Positions 53,713-64,000 of a stretch of DNA of 64,000 nt are shown here, one piece after another. This DNA comes from AP-15 sp963702685 (GTDB lineage Bacteria; Pseudomonadota; Alphaproteobacteria; ATCC43930; CGMCC-115725). The notes beneath the pieces are model-generated. The model saw only the letters and a program-made list of their open reading frames with translations. It did no database searches and was not told where the DNA came from. Within the stretch, counting starts at the first letter, position 1. Each line of letters begins with the position of its first letter. The stretch is taken from assembly GCA_963702685.1 (NCBI GenBank), contig CAVPDQ010000009.1, positions 744,001 to 808,000 on the forward strand. The letters run 5' to 3'. Made by a program: the position numbers and the translations under genes.

Positions 53713-55650
53713 TCAGCGCGGGAACAGATACCAGGTCACAAAACCGACCAGGCCGATCATCATGACAAAGGCATAGTGATAGAGATATCCGGTCTGCAGC
53801 CGGCTCGCCTGGCGCGCCAAATCGCGGGTCAGCGCCGAGACGCCGTCGGGGCCGAGACCGTCGATGACGGTGCCGTCGCCCGATTTCCACAACCCGTCGC
53901 CGAGCACAAAGGCGGTGCGCACAAACACCCAGTCGTACAATTCATCGAAATACCATTTGTTGACCACAAACAAGTAGATCGCTCGGAACTGCGCGGCGAG
54001 CCGCACCGGTATTCTCGGGTCCACGACATAGAAGACATAGGCGACGCCAATCCCGGCGAGCGCCATGACGAGCGGCAAATAGCGGACCACCCCCGGCACG
54101 CTTTCGAGCTCGCCGAGCGAGTTCAATCGCGGCAACACAAAAATCGAGGTTTTCCAGAAAGCCTCGTGCTCGGCGCCGACAAAATGGCTGTAGCCGAGCC
54201 CGCCAAAAAAGGTGGCCCCGATCGCCAGCACGATCAGCGGCACCAGCATCACCCACGGAGCGTCATGGGCGTGATGCAGCGTCTCCTCATCGGCGCGCGA
54301 TTCGCCGTGAAAGGTCATGAACATGACGCGCGAGATGTAGAAAGCGGTCATAAACGCGGTCAGCGTGCCGAGCACCCAGCCATAGCGGCCAACCGCGGTG
54401 CCCGAGGCCCAGGCGGCTTCGAGGATCGTGTCCTTTGAGAAATAGCCGGAAAAGCCGACACCCCAGATGCCGATCGCGCTCAGCGACAAGGCGCCTGCCC
54501 ACATCGTCACATAGGTGACCGGGGTCTTGCGCCACAACCCGCCCATATGGCGCATGTCCTGCTCGCCGCCCATCGCATGGATCACAGCGCCGCAGCACAG
54601 GAACAAAAGGCCCTTGAAGAAGGCGTGGGTAAACAGGTGAAAGACACCCGCGGCATAGGCGGAAACGCCGGCGGCGATAAACATGTAGCCGAGCTGGCTG
54701 CAGGTCGAATAGGCGACGACCTTTTTGATGTCGTTTTGCGCCATGCCGATGGTGGCGGCGAAAAAGCAGGTGGTGGCACCGATCACGCCGACGACGCCGA
54801 TCGCGGTCGGCGTGTATTCGAAGAGCGGCGACAGGCGCGCCACCATGAACACGCCGGCGGTCACCATCGTCGCGGCGTGGATCAAGGCGGAGACCGGGGT
54901 CGGGCCCTCCATCGCGTCGGGCAGCCAGGTGTGCAGCGGGACCTGCGCCGACTTCCCCATCGCGCCGATAAACAACAGGATGCCGGCGAGCGAGAGCGCA
55001 TCGACCCGCCAGCCGAGAAAATCCATGTTCAGACCGACGGCGTGCGGCACCTTGGCAAAGACGGCGCCAAAATCGAGCGTGCCAAAGATCACGAACACGG
55101 TGAAAATGCCGAGGACAAAGCCGAAATCGCCGATCCGGTTGACGACAAAGGCCTTGATCGCGGCGGCATTGGCGCTCGGGCGGTCGTACCAGAAGCCGAT
55201 CAAGAGGTAGGACATCAGGCCGACGCCTTCCCAGCCGAAAAACAGCTGGACAAAGTTGTCGGCCGTCACCAGCGCCAGCATGGCGAAGGTAAAGAGGCTC
55301 ATATAGGCCATAAAGCGCGGGATCGAGGGATCCTCGGCCATGTAGCCGATCGAGTAGACATGGATCATCGACGAGAGGACGGTCACGGTGACGATCATCA
55401 CGCCGCTCAAGGTGTCGAGCCGGATCGCCCAGGAGGCATCGACCCCGCCCGCGACGATCCAGGTGGCGAGCGGGATCACCTGCGGGTGGCCGGTCGCGAG
55501 GATTTGCAAAAACAGCGGGATCGACAACGCCGCCGCCAAGAGCAGCGCCCCGCAGGTGACGAGCTGAGCGCCGCGGTCGCCGATCTGGCGCCCGAAAAAG
55601 CCGGCGATGATCGAGGCGAGGAGCGGCAGGAAGACGATCGCGACGGCCAA
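53713..55650 (-). CDS. nuoL: NADH-quinone oxidoreductase subunit L
   Basis: A 645-residue antiporter-like subunit with the long lateral helix HL and C-terminal TM16 expected for NuoL. Marks: GKSAQVPLHTWLPDAMEGPTP and NDIKKVVAYSTCSQLGYM. No ATG fits; TTG 55650 starts right after nuoK with AAGGGA eight bases upstream, giving LAVAIVFLPLLASII. Confidence 0.94.
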   Translation of the reverse strand: MAVAIVFLPLLASIIAGFFGRQIGDRGAQLVTCGALLLAAALSIPLFLQILATGHPQVIPLATWIVAGGVDASWAIRLDTLSGVMIVTVTVLSSMIHVYSIGYMAEDPSIPRFMAYMSLFTFAMLALVTADNFVQLFFGWEGVGLMSYLLIGFWYDRPSANAAAIKAFVVNRIGDFGFVLGIFTVFVIFGTLDFGAVFAKVPHAVGLNMDFLGWRVDALSLAGILLFIGAMGKSAQVPLHTWLPDAMEGPTPVSALIHAATMVTAGVFMVARLSPLFEYTPTAIGVVGVIGATTCFFAATIGMAQNDIKKVVAYSTCSQLGYMFIAAGVSAYAAGVFHLFTHAFFKGLLFLCCGAVIHAMGGEQDMRHMGGLWRKTPVTYVTMWAGALSLSAIGIWGVGFSGYFSKDTILEAAWASGTAVGRYGWVLGTLTAFMTAFYISRVMFMTFHGESRADEETLHHAHDAPWVMLVPLIVLAIGATFFGGLGYSHFVGAEHEAFWKTSIFVLPRLNSLGELESVPGVVRYLPLVMALAGIGVAYVFYVVDPRIPVRLAAQFRAIYLFVVNKWYFDELYDWVFVRTAFVLGDGLWKSGDGTVIDGLGPDGVSALTRDLARQASRLQTGYLYHYAFVMMIGLVGFVTWYLFPR

Positions 55651-55655
55651 GGCCG

Positions 55656-55961
55656 CTATCCCTTCATCATGTTGATGTCTTCGACCCGGATCGTGCCGCG
55701 GTTGCGGAAATAGACGACGAGGATCGCGAGCCCGATCGCCGCCTCGGCCGCGGCGACGGTCAGCACAAACATGGCAAAGGCCTGACCGACGATGTCGTTC
55801 AGAAAGACCGAAAAGGCGACAAAGTTGATGTTGACCGCGAGCAGCATCAGCTCGATCGACATCAGGATGATGATCACGTTCTTGCGGTTGAGAAAGATGC
55901 CGAAGATGCCGGTGCTGAACAGGATCGCGGCGACGGTCAGATAATGCGGCAGGCCGATCAT
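55656..55961 (-). CDS. nuoK: NADH-quinone oxidoreductase subunit K
   Basis: A 101-residue three-helix membrane subunit. The membrane Glu residues of NuoK are visible in MSIELMLLAVNINFVAF and VAAAEAAIGLAILV. ATG 55961 overlaps the nuoJ stop (ATGA). Confidence 0.95.
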   Translation of the reverse strand: MIGLPHYLTVAAILFSTGIFGIFLNRKNVIIILMSIELMLLAVNINFVAFSVFLNDIVGQAFAMFVLTVAAAEAAIGLAILVVYFRNRGTIRVEDINMMKG

Positions 55962-56566
55962 CACCCGACCCCTTCCCTGACGCGGACCTTGACCACCTCG
56001 ACCGATTGCGCGCGGGTGCGGGCGAGCTGGGCCGCGATCGACTGGCGGCGCACATCCTGGCGGCGGCGCAGGGTCAGCACGATGGCGCCGACCATCGCCA
56101 CGAGCAGGATCAGCCCCGCCACCTGAAAGGCGAGCAGATAGCGGGTATAGAGCACCTCGCCGAGCGCCTGCGTGTTGGTCAGGGTCGCTGCCTGCGCCGG
56201 AAACGGTGCGGCCCCGAACCCGCCCGGGATCACCGCCGCAAACGCGATCAGCTCGGCCAACAGCACGAGCCCGACCAATCCGCCGATCGGCAGATAGCGC
56301 ACAAAGCCGCTGCGCAGCTGGTCGAAATCGATGTCGAGCATCATCACGACAAACATGAACAAGACCGCGACCGCGCCGACATAGACGATGACCAGGATCA
56401 TCGCCAGAAACTCCGCCCCGATCAGTACAAAGAGCCCGGCGGTGTTGAAGAACGCCAGGATCAGGAACAGCACCGAATGCACCGGGTTGCGGGCGGTGAC
56501 GACAAGCGCGCCCGACACCACCGTCATCACGGCAAAAATGTAGAACAGCACCGCCTGGACGATCAT
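55961..56566 (-). CDS. nuoJ: NADH-quinone oxidoreductase subunit J
   Basis: A 201-residue five-helix membrane subunit with the conserved TM3 segment IVYVGAVAVLFMFVVMMLDI. It overlaps nuoK by four bases. It is separated from nuoI by a 353-base gap containing GC-rich palindromes. Confidence 0.94.
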   Translation of the reverse strand: MIVQAVLFYIFAVMTVVSGALVVTARNPVHSVLFLILAFFNTAGLFVLIGAEFLAMILVIVYVGAVAVLFMFVVMMLDIDFDQLRSGFVRYLPIGGLVGLVLLAELIAFAAVIPGGFGAAPFPAQAATLTNTQALGEVLYTRYLLAFQVAGLILLVAMVGAIVLTLRRRQDVRRQSIAAQLARTRAQSVEVVKVRVREGVG

Positions 56567-56919
56567 CGCCCCCTACCCGCCCCCCTCGCCCCGCACCGTG
56601 CGCGCATCGCCAAGCCCCGCTTTCTAAGCCTCTCCCCCACTCGTGCTGGACCATGCACAGATCTCAAAGCCCGAACATCCCCCTCTCCGCCCTTGGGGGC
56701 GGAGAGGGTTGGGGTGAGGTGGGGGGAGCCCCAGCTCCGACCTGCGGCGCGAGATGTGTGCATGCCGTAGCCCACTCGTGGGGGGAAGAGGGAAGGGTGA
56801 GGGGGGAAGTCACAGGCGCCGGCATCGGCCCCCTCACCCCTCCCTCTCCCCCGGCCGGCGGGGGAGAGGGGGATGCTGCCGCAGCGCGGAGATTTGTGGG
56901 TCAACTAGCTGACTCTTGC
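56567..56919. repeat. REP-like gap between nuoI and nuoJ with two GC-rich palindromes
   Basis: This 353-base gap has no gene. It holds two hairpins: arms CCCTCTCCGCCC/GGGCGGAGAGGG at 56681-56708 (12 bp, 4-base loop) and CCCTCTCCCCC/GGGGGAGAGGG at 56842-56870 (11 bp, 7-base loop). Both share a CCCTCTCC core and G-rich flanks, like the dispersed palindromic intergenic repeats of many proteobacteria. Being inside an operon, they could affect nuoI/nuoJ message stability. Confidence 0.75.
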
Positions 56920-57409
56920 TTACCGGTACGGCACATCGAGCGCCAGGTTCTTGGCGATCTCGGCTTCCCAGCGGTCGCCGTTCGCCAGCAATTTCTCCTT
57001 GTCGTAAAACAGCTCCTCGCGGGTTTCGGTCGCAAACTCGAAATTCGGGCCCTCGACGATCGCATCGACCGGGCAGGCCTCCTGGCAATAGCCGCAATAG
57101 ATGCATTTCGTCATGTCGATGTCGTAGCGCGTCGTGCGCCGGCTGCCGTCGTCACGCGGCTCGGCCTCGATCGTGATCGCCAAGGCCGGGCAGATCGCCT
57201 CGCACAATTTGCAGGCGATGCACCGCTCCTCGCCGTTCGGATAGCGGCGCAGCGCGTGCTCGCCGCGAAACCGGGTGCTGAGCGGCCCCTTCTCATAGGG
57301 ATAATTGACCGTGACCGCGCGCCGGAACATGTAGCGCAGGGTCAGTGCCATGCCCGAGAGCGAGCTCGGTCAAGAGCAGGCCGCGGGCGCTGCGCTCCAA
57401 AAATGCCAT
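56920..57409 (-). CDS. nuoI: NADH-quinone oxidoreductase subunit I, with a one-base frameshift near the N-terminus
   Basis: Carries clusters N6a/N6b. The two ferredoxin motifs CIACKLCEAICP and CIYCGYCQEACP are intact in the frame that starts at ATG 57351. The family's N-terminus, MAFLERSARGLLLTELALG, is encoded just upstream (57409-57353) in another frame; removing one base from the GCCC at 57352-57355 joins it to MALTLRYMFRR and gives the normal length of about 163 residues. The 490-base span is one over a multiple of three. Confidence 0.92.
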
Positions 57410-57436
57410 CGATCGGTCCCCCGCCCGGCGCCGCCG

Positions 57437-58450
57437 CTATCGCCCCGGCACCCAGCCGGTTGCGGTCAATACACCCGCCGTCAGCACCAGCCAACCCAGC
57501 GAGAACGGCAAAAACACCTTCCAGCCGAGGCGCATCAGCTGGTCGTAGCGAAACCGCGGAAACGTCGCCCGCACCCAGAGAAAGCAAAACGCGACAAAGG
57601 CGATCTTGAGGAAGAACCAGATCGGCCCCGGGACCCAGGTGAACGGCGCCACCCCAAAGGGCGCCAGCCAGCCGCCGAGAAACAGGATGGTTGTCGTCGC
57701 GCTGATCAGGATGATGTTGGCGTATTCGCCGAGATAGAACAGCGCGAACGCCATCGCCGAATATTCGACGAAATAGCCGGCGACGATCTCGGTCTCGCCT
57801 TCGACCAGGTCGAACGGCGCGCGATTGGTCTCGGCGAGGCCGGAGATAAAAAAGATCACGAACATCGGCAATAGCGGGATGCAGAACCAGATATGCCGCT
57901 GCGCCATGACGATGTCGCTGAGGTTGAGCGAGCCGACGCAGAGCAGCACCGCCACCATGACAAAGCCGATCGCGACCTCGTAGGAGACCATCTGCGCGGC
58001 CGAGCGCAGCGCGCCCAAAAAGGCGTAGCGCGAGTTCGACGCCCAGCCGGCGAGGATGATGCCGTAGACCCCGAGCGAGCTGATCGCAAAGAGGTAGAGG
58101 ATGCCGACATTGATGTCGGAGACGACGACGCCGGGGTTGAACGGGATCACCGCCCAGGCGGCGAGGCTCAAGGCAAAGGTGACCATCGGCGCGACGAGAA
58201 AAACGATCCGGTTCGACCCGCTCGGGATCACCGTCTCCTTGATCAGGAGCTTGAGCCCGTCGGCGAAGGGCTGCAGCACGCCGAACGGCCCGACCACGTT
58301 GGGGCCTTTGCGTAATTGCGAAAACGCCAGCACCTTGCGCTCGAAATAGGTCAGGTAGGCGACCGCAATCAGGAGCGGCACCACCACCGCCAGCACCTCG
58401 CCGACGGTGATGATCGTCACCCCGAGATAGCCGTGCCAAAAGCTACCCAT
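57437..58450 (-). CDS. nuoH: NADH-quinone oxidoreductase subunit H
   Basis: A 337-residue, eight-helix membrane subunit lining the quinone tunnel. Marks: ERKVLAFSQLRKGPNVVGP, the acidic loop GLAETNRAPFDLVEGETEIV and RATFPRFRYDQLMRLGWK. ATG 58450 overlaps nuoG by 8 bases. Confidence 0.96.
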   Translation of the reverse strand: MGSFWHGYLGVTIITVGEVLAVVVPLLIAVAYLTYFERKVLAFSQLRKGPNVVGPFGVLQPFADGLKLLIKETVIPSGSNRIVFLVAPMVTFALSLAAWAVIPFNPGVVVSDINVGILYLFAISSLGVYGIILAGWASNSRYAFLGALRSAAQMVSYEVAIGFVMVAVLLCVGSLNLSDIVMAQRHIWFCIPLLPMFVIFFISGLAETNRAPFDLVEGETEIVAGYFVEYSAMAFALFYLGEYANIILISATTTILFLGGWLAPFGVAPFTWVPGPIWFFLKIAFVAFCFLWVRATFPRFRYDQLMRLGWKVFLPFSLGWLVLTAGVLTATGWVPGR

Positions 58451-60509
58451 GGGTGCCCGTCCGCGCCGCCGCAGCACTGTTGCCGGCGAAGACCCGGCTG
58501 CACTCGGCCATCGTCTCGCTCGCCCGGCTGATCGGGTCGGTGCGGTAGAAATCGGCGATCGGATAGGCGAAGGCCGCGGCGTCGACCGGTCCCTCGGCGC
58601 CGAACGGCCCCCATTCAGCGCGCGTGACGCGATCGGCTTCGGCCAGCACCGGATGGGCTTGGCGCATTCGGCGCCGCAGCTCGCCCAGCGTGTCAAAGGG
58701 CAGCGGACGGCCGATCGCACCCGACAGCGCGCGCACGATCTTCCAGTCCTCGCGCGCCTCGCCCGGCGGGAACACCGCGCGCTGCGCCAGCTGCACCCGC
58801 CCCTCGGTGTTGACGTAGCTGCCGTCCTTTTCGGTATAGGCGGCACCCGGCAGGATCGCATCGGCGCGCGCCGCCCCCCGGTCGCCGTGATGCCCTTGAT
58901 AAACGACAAAGGCCGGGCCGATATCGGCCAAATCGATCTCGTCGGCGCCGAGCAGATAGAGCAGCTCGATATCGCCCGATTTGCACCCGGCGAGGATTGC
59001 GGCGACGTCGCGGCCGCCGGGGCCCGGCACAAAGCCGAGATCGAGGCCGCCGACCCGTGCTGCGGCGCGGTGCAGCACGTTGAAGCCGTTCCAACCCTCG
59101 CGCACGAGGCCGCAGCGCTCGGCAACGGCGCGCGCGGCACCCAGCACCTGGGCGCCGTCGGGCCGCGTCAAGGCACCCTGGCCCAGCACCAGCATCGCGC
59201 GCTTGGCCCCGCGCAGCCGCGCCGCGTAAGGATGCTCGCCCGAGGCGAGCGCCATCAAGACATCGCCGCCCGCGCCGAGGCACTCGACCGGAAAGGTCAG
59301 GTCGAGGGCCGGCCCGATCGCGGCGACGCCAAACCCGCCTTGCAGCCAGCGCTTGCGCAGCCGGGCATTGACGAGCGGCGCCTCGAAACGCGGGTTGGTG
59401 CCGATCAAGAGGCACAGATCGGCCTCTTCGATGCCGGCGATCGTCGTATTGAACACATAGCCGGCGCGGCAGCGCGGATCGAGCTTTGCCCCGTCCTGGC
59501 GGCAGTCGAGGCTGACCGCGCCGAGCCCGCCCAGGAGCTCTTTCAGCGCAAACATCGCCTCGACATCGACGAGGTCGCCAGCGATCGCGGCGATGCGCTC
59601 GCCCGGCACCGCGTTCAGCTTTTTGGCGACGGCTTCGATCGCCTCACGCCAATCGACCGCCCGCCGCGGCGCACGGCCGAAATACGGCCGGTCGAGCCGG
59701 CGCCGGCGCAGCCCGTCGATCGCATAGCGCGTCTTGTCCGAGATCCACTCCTCGTTGACCGCTTCGTTGAGCCGCGGCAAGACGCGCAGCACCTGCGCCT
59801 CGCGCGCATCGACCCGGATGTTGCTGCCGACCGCATCGAGCACATCGACCGACTGGGTCTTGGCCAATTCCCACGAGCGGGCGACAAACGCGTAGGGCTT
59901 GGAGGTCAACGCGCCGACCGGGCACAAATCGATGATGTTGGCCGACAATTCGGACGACAGCGCGCGCTCGATATAGGTGCCGATCTCCATGTCTTCGCCA
60001 CGGCCGGTGGCGCCCAATTCCTCGACCCCGGCGATCTCGGTCAAAAAGCGGATGCAGCGCGTGCAATGGATGCACCGCGTCATGTGGGTCTCGACGAGCG
60101 GCCCGAAATCCTTGTCGCGAACGGCGCGCTTGTTCTCCAGGAACCGGCCGCGGTCAAAGCCATAGGCCATCGCCTGGTCCTGCAGATCGCACTCGCCGCC
60201 CTGGTCGCAGATCGGGCAGTCGAGCGGATGATTGATCAGCAGAAACTCCATGACCCCGTTGCGCGCCTTTACCGCCTTGGGCGAATCGGTGCGGATCACC
60301 ATGCCGTCGGCCGCCGGCATCGCGCAGGACGCGATCGGCTTTGGCGAGCGCTCCATCTCCACCAGGCACATCCGGCAATTGCCGGCGATGTTGAGGCGCT
60401 CGTGAAAGCAGAAATGGGCGATCTCGACCCCGGCGAGCTCGCACGCCTGCAGCACCGTGGCGCCGGCCGGCACCTCGATCTCGCCGCCGTCGATCGTCAG
60501 CTTCGGCAT
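58443..60509 (-). CDS. nuoG: NADH-quinone oxidoreductase subunit G
   Basis: A 688-residue iron-sulfur subunit. N-terminal [2Fe-2S] cysteines are in CFHERLNIAGNCRMCLVE, the His-Cys [4Fe-4S] site in HMTRCIHCTRCIRFLTEI, and a molybdopterin-oxidoreductase-like C-terminal domain follows (without cofactor). The order D-E-F-G-H-I is as in other alphaproteobacteria. Confidence 0.95.
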   Translation of the reverse strand: MPKLTIDGGEIEVPAGATVLQACELAGVEIAHFCFHERLNIAGNCRMCLVEMERSPKPIASCAMPAADGMVIRTDSPKAVKARNGVMEFLLINHPLDCPICDQGGECDLQDQAMAYGFDRGRFLENKRAVRDKDFGPLVETHMTRCIHCTRCIRFLTEIAGVEELGATGRGEDMEIGTYIERALSSELSANIIDLCPVGALTSKPYAFVARSWELAKTQSVDVLDAVGSNIRVDAREAQVLRVLPRLNEAVNEEWISDKTRYAIDGLRRRRLDRPYFGRAPRRAVDWREAIEAVAKKLNAVPGERIAAIAGDLVDVEAMFALKELLGGLGAVSLDCRQDGAKLDPRCRAGYVFNTTIAGIEEADLCLLIGTNPRFEAPLVNARLRKRWLQGGFGVAAIGPALDLTFPVECLGAGGDVLMALASGEHPYAARLRGAKRAMLVLGQGALTRPDGAQVLGAARAVAERCGLVREGWNGFNVLHRAAARVGGLDLGFVPGPGGRDVAAILAGCKSGDIELLYLLGADEIDLADIGPAFVVYQGHHGDRGAARADAILPGAAYTEKDGSYVNTEGRVQLAQRAVFPPGEAREDWKIVRALSGAIGRPLPFDTLGELRRRMRQAHPVLAEADRVTRAEWGPFGAEGPVDAAAFAYPIADFYRTDPISRASETMAECSRVFAGNSAAAARTGTHG

Positions 60510-60536
60510 GGCACGATCACTCGCAGCTCAGCCAAT

Positions 60537-60815
60537 TCACCCGGCGGCGGCCGATTGACGGCGTTGCAGCTCCGCCAAGGCTGCAACGATGTGCTCCGGA
60601 TGCTCGGAAGCATGCTCGATCTCCCATAGCCAAGCACCGCCATCGCCGACGTAATCGTGGACGACAAGGTCGAGAGCGGCGTCATGCGCCGCTGCCGTCT
60701 CATCCGGCCGGCCCGGCCAGGGCCGCAGCTCGATCGCCATCGTATCGGTCTCAGGGCAGTAGCGCACGGGATCCCAGGCCGCGGCGGAGGAAAACGCCCA
60801 GGCCCGGCCATGCAT
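60537..60815 (-). CDS. DUF2283-like small protein inside the nuo operon
   Basis: A 92-residue protein. The core VRYCPETDTMAIELRPW matches the DUF2283 opening (YDxxxDxLYI-like), followed by VVHDYVGDGGAWLWEIEHAS. ATG 60815 is nominal; GTG 60767 (VRYCPE) would remove a poorly conserved leader. It sits between nuoF and nuoG on the same strand. Function unknown. Confidence 0.7.
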   Translation of the reverse strand: MHGRAWAFSSAAAWDPVRYCPETDTMAIELRPWPGRPDETAAAHDAALDLVVHDYVGDGGAWLWEIEHASEHPEHIVAALAELQRRQSAAAG

Positions 60816-60833
60816 CGCGCCGCCCGGCGTCGC

Positions 60834-62123
<1,290 letters not shown>

Positions 62124-62132
62124 GCGATTCTC

Positions 62133-62732
62133 TCACTTCAGCGTGGTGCGGCCGGCAACGGCTTCGGAGCCGCGGCGGCCGATGACCGAGCCGGCCGGCG
62201 GCGGCTGGCCGTCGCGCAGCGCGTCGAGCAGCGTCTCGGTCGCCGGCCCATCGAGATCCTCGTAGAAATCGTCGTTGACCTGCAAGATCGGCGCATTGAC
62301 GCAGGCGCCGAGGCACTCGACCTCGACCAGCGTGAAGAGCCCGTCCGGTGTGCTGCCGCCAACCTCGACGCCGAGCTTCTTGCGGCACGCCGCCACGATA
62401 TCATCCGAGCCGCGCAGCCAGCACGGCGTTGTCGTGCACGCCTGCAGCAGCCAGCGTCCGACCGGGCGCAGGTTGAACATCGTATAAAAGCTCGCGACCT
62501 CGTAGACCCGGATCGGCGCCATGTCGAGCAGCGCCGCGACCCGGTCCATCGCGGCCCGCGGCAGCCAGCCGCCGCTCTGGCGCTGCGCCAGGTCGAGCAA
62601 TGGCAGCACCGCGCTCGCCTGCCGCCCCGGCGGGTATTTCGCGATATATGCCTGCGCCCGCTCCATGTTCTGCGGCGAGAGCTCGAAGCTCTCCGGCTGC
62701 TCGAAATCGGCGGCGCCGCCATGCGCGCTCAT
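62133..62732 (-). CDS. nuoE: NADH-quinone oxidoreductase subunit E
   Basis: A 199-residue thioredoxin-fold subunit with the N1a [2Fe-2S] cysteines in CTTTPCWLRGSDDI (C, C at +5) and VECLGACVNAPILQV. ATG 62732 overlaps the nuoD stop (ATGA). Confidence 0.95.
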   Translation of the reverse strand: MSAHGGAADFEQPESFELSPQNMERAQAYIAKYPPGRQASAVLPLLDLAQRQSGGWLPRAAMDRVAALLDMAPIRVYEVASFYTMFNLRPVGRWLLQACTTTPCWLRGSDDIVAACRKKLGVEVGGSTPDGLFTLVEVECLGACVNAPILQVNDDFYEDLDGPATETLLDALRDGQPPPAGSVIGRRGSEAVAGRTTLK

Positions 62733-63943
62733 CGGTCGATCTCGCCGAAAACGATGTCCATCGAGCCCAGGATCGAGACGATGTCGGCCAGCATATGCCC
62801 GCGGCACATGAAATCGGCGGCCTGCAAAAAGGCAAAGCCGGGCGCACGGATCTTGCAGCGATAGGGGCGGTTGGTGCCGTCGGCGATGAGATAGACGCCG
62901 AACTCGCCCTTTGGCGCCTCGACCGCGGTGTAGGTCTCGCCGGCCGGCACGTGATAGCCCTCGGTATAGAGCTTGAAATGATGGATCAGGGCTTCCATCG
63001 AGCTCTTCATCTCGGCCCGCGGCGGCGGCGACACCTTGCGGTCGTTGATTTTGATCGGTCCCGGCGGCATTTGCGCCAGGGCTTGGCGGATGATCCGCAC
63101 CGACTGCCGCATCTCCTCGATCCGCACCAGATAGCGGTCGTAGGAATCGCCGTTCTTGCCGATCGGCACGTCGAAATCCATCTCGGCATAGGCGTCGTAA
63201 GGCTGCGCCCGGCGCAAGTCCCAGGCGACGCCCGAGCCGCGCAGCATCGGCCCGGAAAAGCCCCAATCGGCTGCCTCGGCGGCGCTGACCACCCCGATAT
63301 CGACACTGCGCTGCTTCAGAATGCGGTTTTCGGTCAGAATTCGCTCGATATCGTCGATCGTCTTCGGGAAGCTGTCGCAGAAGGCCAAGATGTCGTCGGC
63401 GAGACCGGCCGGCAGGTCGAGATGCACGCCGCCGGGGCGGAAATAATTCGCGTGCAAGCGCGCGCCCGAGACGCGCTCGTAAAACTCCATCAGCCGCTCG
63501 CGCTCCTCGAACCCCCACAAGAACGGCGTGATCGCGCCGACGTCGAGCCCAAAGGCGCAGACGCACAACAGATGGTTCAGGATGCGGGTGATCTCGGCAT
63601 AGAGCACGCGAATGTACTGTGCCCGCGGCGGCGGGGTGATGCCGAGGAGCTTTTCGACCGCGAGCGCGAAGGCGTGCTCCTGGCACATCGGCGAGACGTA
63701 GTCGAGCCGGTCGAAATACGGGATCGCCTGCAGATAGGTCTTGTATTCGATCAGCTTTTCGGTGCCGCGGTGGAGGAGGCCGATATGCGGATCGACGCGC
63801 TCGACGATCTCGCCGTCCATTTCGAGGATGAGCCGCATGACCCCGTGCGCGGCCGGGTGCTGCGGCCCGAAATTCATCGTGAAATTCTTGATCCGCGGCG
63901 GCCCTTCGAGCTCGCTCGCGGTCCGCGGCCGCTCCGCGCTCAC
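62729..63943 (-). CDS. nuoD: NADH-quinone oxidoreductase subunit D
   Basis: A 404-residue 49-kDa-type subunit forming the quinone site. Marks: FGPQHPAAHGVMRLI, GLLHRGTEKLIEYKTY and the C-terminal VFGEIDR. GTG 63943 overlaps the nuoC stop (GTGA). Confidence 0.96.
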   Translation of the reverse strand: MSAERPRTASELEGPPRIKNFTMNFGPQHPAAHGVMRLILEMDGEIVERVDPHIGLLHRGTEKLIEYKTYLQAIPYFDRLDYVSPMCQEHAFALAVEKLLGITPPPRAQYIRVLYAEITRILNHLLCVCAFGLDVGAITPFLWGFEERERLMEFYERVSGARLHANYFRPGGVHLDLPAGLADDILAFCDSFPKTIDDIERILTENRILKQRSVDIGVVSAAEAADWGFSGPMLRGSGVAWDLRRAQPYDAYAEMDFDVPIGKNGDSYDRYLVRIEEMRQSVRIIRQALAQMPPGPIKINDRKVSPPPRAEMKSSMEALIHHFKLYTEGYHVPAGETYTAVEAPKGEFGVYLIADGTNRPYRCKIRAPGFAFLQAADFMCRGHMLADIVSILGSMDIVFGEIDR

Positions 63944-64000
63944 GGCGCGCCTCCGGCCGAAGCATCGCCCTCTGTCGCCTTTTCGTCGCCGGGGAGCACC
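63940..64000 (-). CDS. nuoC: NADH-quinone oxidoreductase subunit C, C-terminal end only
   Basis: Only the last 20 residues are in the window (VLPGDEKATEGDASAGGAP, then TGA at 63940-63942). The identity rests on position directly before nuoD with a GTGA overlap; the sequence is too short to show family motifs. Confidence 0.7.
   Translation of the reverse strand, partial: VLPGDEKATEGDASAGGAP

Noticed and set aside
58449..60629. A 726-codon open frame on the plus strand opposite nuoG
   Set aside because: It mirrors nuoG and has no recognisable domain or Shine-Dalgarno.

Overview
The window is a high-GC bacterial chromosome segment, most likely from an alphaproteobacterium (Rhodospirillales-like is my best guess). 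The basis is a CtrA-type DNA-binding domain, the cluster nuo-birA-coaX-rnj-mce-DUF1467, the order mltB/rlpA/dac/tmk/holB/metG/tatD, and uniformly tight gene packing with four-base ATGA, GTGA or TTGA overlaps.

Layout. 1-9.3 kb: the 3' part of a LigB-type dioxygenase, then a plus-strand run for cell-wall turnover and growth (mltB-like, rlpA, dac, tmk, holB, metG, tatD, a metallo-beta-lactamase-fold gene). 9.4-17.5 kb: housekeeping genes (PIMT-like methyltransferase, GNAT, mazG, TauD-like dioxygenase, tlyA-dxs-ispA-xseB, histone-deacetylase-like hydrolase). 17.5-20.4 kb: the sulfate assimilation operon cysH-cysD-cysN, with an iron-sulfur APS reductase. 20.5-23.7 kb: a frameshifted glycosyltransferase, a divergent sugar epimerase and a YajQ-family gene.

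23.7-38.1 kb is accessory. It begins at tRNA-Glu(CTC). A 9.1 kb element bounded by 15-bp copies of the tRNA 3' end carries a tyrosine integrase with an internal stop, an HK97-type capsid module (major capsid, protease, portal) and small regulatory genes. I see no terminase, tail or lysis gene. Two further segments follow, each ending in a degenerate copy of the tRNA-Glu 3' end. They hold an NHL-propeller/GH5 fusion, an AraC regulator, a receiver-less CtrA-type regulator and a chimeric secreted ORF. 38.0-42.4 kb is a large Lhr-family helicase broken by four frameshifts.

42.4-46.1 kb (minus strand) is the most interesting locus: a GRRM-type RiPP operon. Two 117-aa secreted precursors with C-terminal W-x-N repeats precede a radical SAM/SPASM maturase, a 250-aa exported protein, a lytic transglycosylase and an 88-aa protein. 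46.2-64 kb returns to core genes: tag, DUF1467, mce, rnj, coaX, birA and the complex I operon nuoC-N (transcribed right to left), with a DUF2283 gene between nuoF and nuoG and a pair of GC-rich palindromes between nuoI and nuoJ.

Caution: about a dozen single-base frameshifts interrupt conserved genes, including tmk, nuoF and nuoI, which are expected to be essential or important. An indel-prone assembly is therefore likely, and frameshifts alone should not be read as gene decay here.
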